Assembly: GCA_903851225.1 (NCBI GenBank)
Contig: CAINNT010000207.1
Span: 1-6,307 of the forward strand
Direction: 5' to 3'
DNA length: 6,307 bases
Source: an uncultured Chloroflexota bacterium
GTDB lineage: Bacteria > Chloroflexota > Limnocylindria > Limnocylindrales > Limnocylindraceae
In this document: positions 5,453 to 6,307 of the stretch, piece after piece
Numbering within the stretch: position 1 is the first letter of the stretch
Layout: the number at the start of each line of letters is the position of its first letter
The notes under the pieces: generated by a model
Seen by the model: only the letters and a program-made list of their open reading frames with translations
Told to the model about the DNA's origin: nothing
Database searches by the model: none
Position numbers and translations under genes: made by a program

Positions 5453-6307
5453 GCTCTCAACGGCCCGCGGGGCCACAGACACCGGCCTGGGTGCGGGACG
5501 CCGTCTTCTATCAAATCTTCCCCGATCGATTCGCACGATCGACGCGAATACAGCCACCCGGTCCCCTTGAAAAATGGGAGACGCCGCCAACGCGACACGG
5601 GTTCAAGGGCGGCGACCTCTATGGCATCACCGAGCGACTTGGTGAGCTGCAGGAGCTCGGCATCACGGCGCTGTATCTGTGCCCGATCTTTTCGAGCGCA
5701 TCGAACCATCGGTATCACACCTATGACTACTTCAACGTTGACCCCATGCTTGGCGGCAATGATGCGCTGCGCGAGCTTCTCGATGTGGCGCATGCTCGCG
5801 GCATGCGCGTGATTCTCGACGGGGTGTTCAATCATGCAAGCCGTGGCTTCTGGCCGTTTCATCACGTCTTGGAGAACGGAGCGCAGTCTCCCTACGTCGA
5901 CTGGTTCTACACCGACGAGGAGTTCTTGCGCGGCGATCGTCCACTGATCGCGTACCCAGAGTCCGTTGATTGGCAGATGCAGCAAGGCGCTGCCGCTGGC
6001 GGCGCCGCCAACAAGAGCGAGATGACGATTGGCTACAAGGCGTGGTGGCAGCTCCCTGCGCTTCCCAAGATCAACGTGCGCAACGCAGCGGCCCGAGAGC
6101 ACCTGCTGCATGCGGCAGAATTCTGGATTCGCTTCGGCGCCGACGGCTGGCGACTCGATGTGCCCGAAGAGATAGACGATGAGAGTTTCTGGCAGGAGTT
6201 CCGCACGCGAGTTCGCGCGATCAATCCTGAGGCATACACCGTTGGCGAAATCTGGAAGCGCGCCGATGCGTGGCTCACCGGCGATCGGTTTGACGCGGTC
6301 ATGAACT
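5449..6307 (+). CDS. GH13 alpha-amylase family enzyme (neopullulanase/cyclomaltodextrinase-like), 3' end cut by window edge
   Basis: The frame is open for 286 codons to the right edge. It is a GH13 glycoside hydrolase, cleaving alpha-glucosidic bonds by a retaining mechanism. WVRDAVFYQIFPDRF (14-28) is the first strand of the catalytic barrel. GGDLYGI and the SNHRYHTYDYFNVDP segment (85-99) follow. Conserved region I is DGVFNH (D124, N128, H129). Region II is GWRLDVPEE, with R235 and the nucleophile D237. Region III is VGEIW, with acid/base E267. Region IV and the C-terminal domain lie outside the window. Sequence style is closest to the neopullulanase/maltogenic amylase/cyclomaltodextrinase group, but the usual N-terminal beta domain of about 120 residues is absent: the barrel begins within 14 residues of the start. 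There is no signal peptide, so it should act in the cytoplasm on imported maltodextrin. The GTG start shares bases with the MalG-like stop (GTGA). The next in-frame GTG (residue 15) would cut into the first motif. Confidence 0.92.
   Translation, partial: MSSQRPAGPQTPAWVRDAVFYQIFPDRFARSTRIQPPGPLEKWETPPTRHGFKGGDLYGITERLGELQELGITALYLCPIFSSASNHRYHTYDYFNVDPMLGGNDALRELLDVAHARGMRVILDGVFNHASRGFWPFHHVLENGAQSPYVDWFYTDEEFLRGDRPLIAYPESVDWQMQQGAAAGGAANKSEMTIGYKAWWQLPALPKINVRNAAAREHLLHAAEFWIRFGADGWRLDVPEEIDDESFWQEFRTRVRAINPEAYTVGEIWKRADAWLTGDRFDAVMN

Noticed and set aside
3814..5590. Two long antisense open frames (3814-4824 and 4511-5590) opposite the permease genes
   Set aside because: Their products are full of charged Arg/Glu/Asp/His stretches typical of the complement of hydrophobic membrane codons, and have no motif. 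The plus strand carries clear EAA-loop permeases.
5320..6111. Antisense open frame opposite the GH13 gene
   Set aside because: It spans the overlap of two well-supported plus-strand genes, and the opposite strand contains the GH13 catalytic region I. No domain is visible in the antisense product.
1..6307. CRISPR array, tRNA or rRNA genes, insertion sequence, prophage or defence system
   Set aside because: I saw no regularly spaced repeats, no tRNA-like cloverleaf, no transposase or integrase motifs and no terminal repeats. Nearly all of the window is accounted for by recognisable protein genes.

Overview
The window comes from a GC-rich bacterial chromosome that uses GTG as well as ATG starts. 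The solute-binding protein carries a lipoprotein signal, which fits a monoderm-type envelope such as Actinomycetota or Chloroflexota. That placement is inference; nothing here is a taxonomic marker.

Layout. Two transcription units diverge from a gap at about 2037-2272. Leftward (minus strand) run a small four-helix membrane protein of unknown function, a PHP-domain phosphoesterase of the histidinol-phosphatase type, and a metallo-beta-lactamase-fold hydrolase that leaves the window at position 1. Stop and start codons overlap at both junctions (4 bp and 22 bp), so the three are very probably co-transcribed and translationally coupled. Rightward (plus strand) runs a carbohydrate-uptake operon: a MalE-like lipoprotein binding protein, a MalF-like permease, a MalG-like permease, and a GH13 alpha-amylase-family enzyme cut off by the right edge. 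The last two junctions overlap by 14 bp and 4 bp. The binding-protein and MalF-like genes are separated by 107 bp holding a very strong hairpin with a TTCG loop, probably an mRNA stabiliser or processing site that lets the binding protein be made in excess.

How the genes work together. The lipoprotein captures an oligosaccharide, most likely a maltodextrin, at the outer face of the membrane. The two permeases form the channel. The GH13 enzyme, which has no visible signal peptide, would cut the imported sugar in the cytoplasm. No ABC ATPase (MalK/MsmX type) lies in the window; it must be farther downstream or be a shared ATPase encoded elsewhere. The leftward trio looks like a separate, housekeeping-type unit; its substrates cannot be read from sequence.

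Assessment. These are mostly ordinary, recognisable families, and I do not see a clearly new system. The features most worth a second look are the intercistronic hairpin, the structured leader of the transporter operon (promoter-proximal palindrome, GGCGCC hairpin, mini-ORF ending at the start codon), the GH13 enzyme lacking the usual N-terminal domain, and a change in base composition inside the PHP gene.
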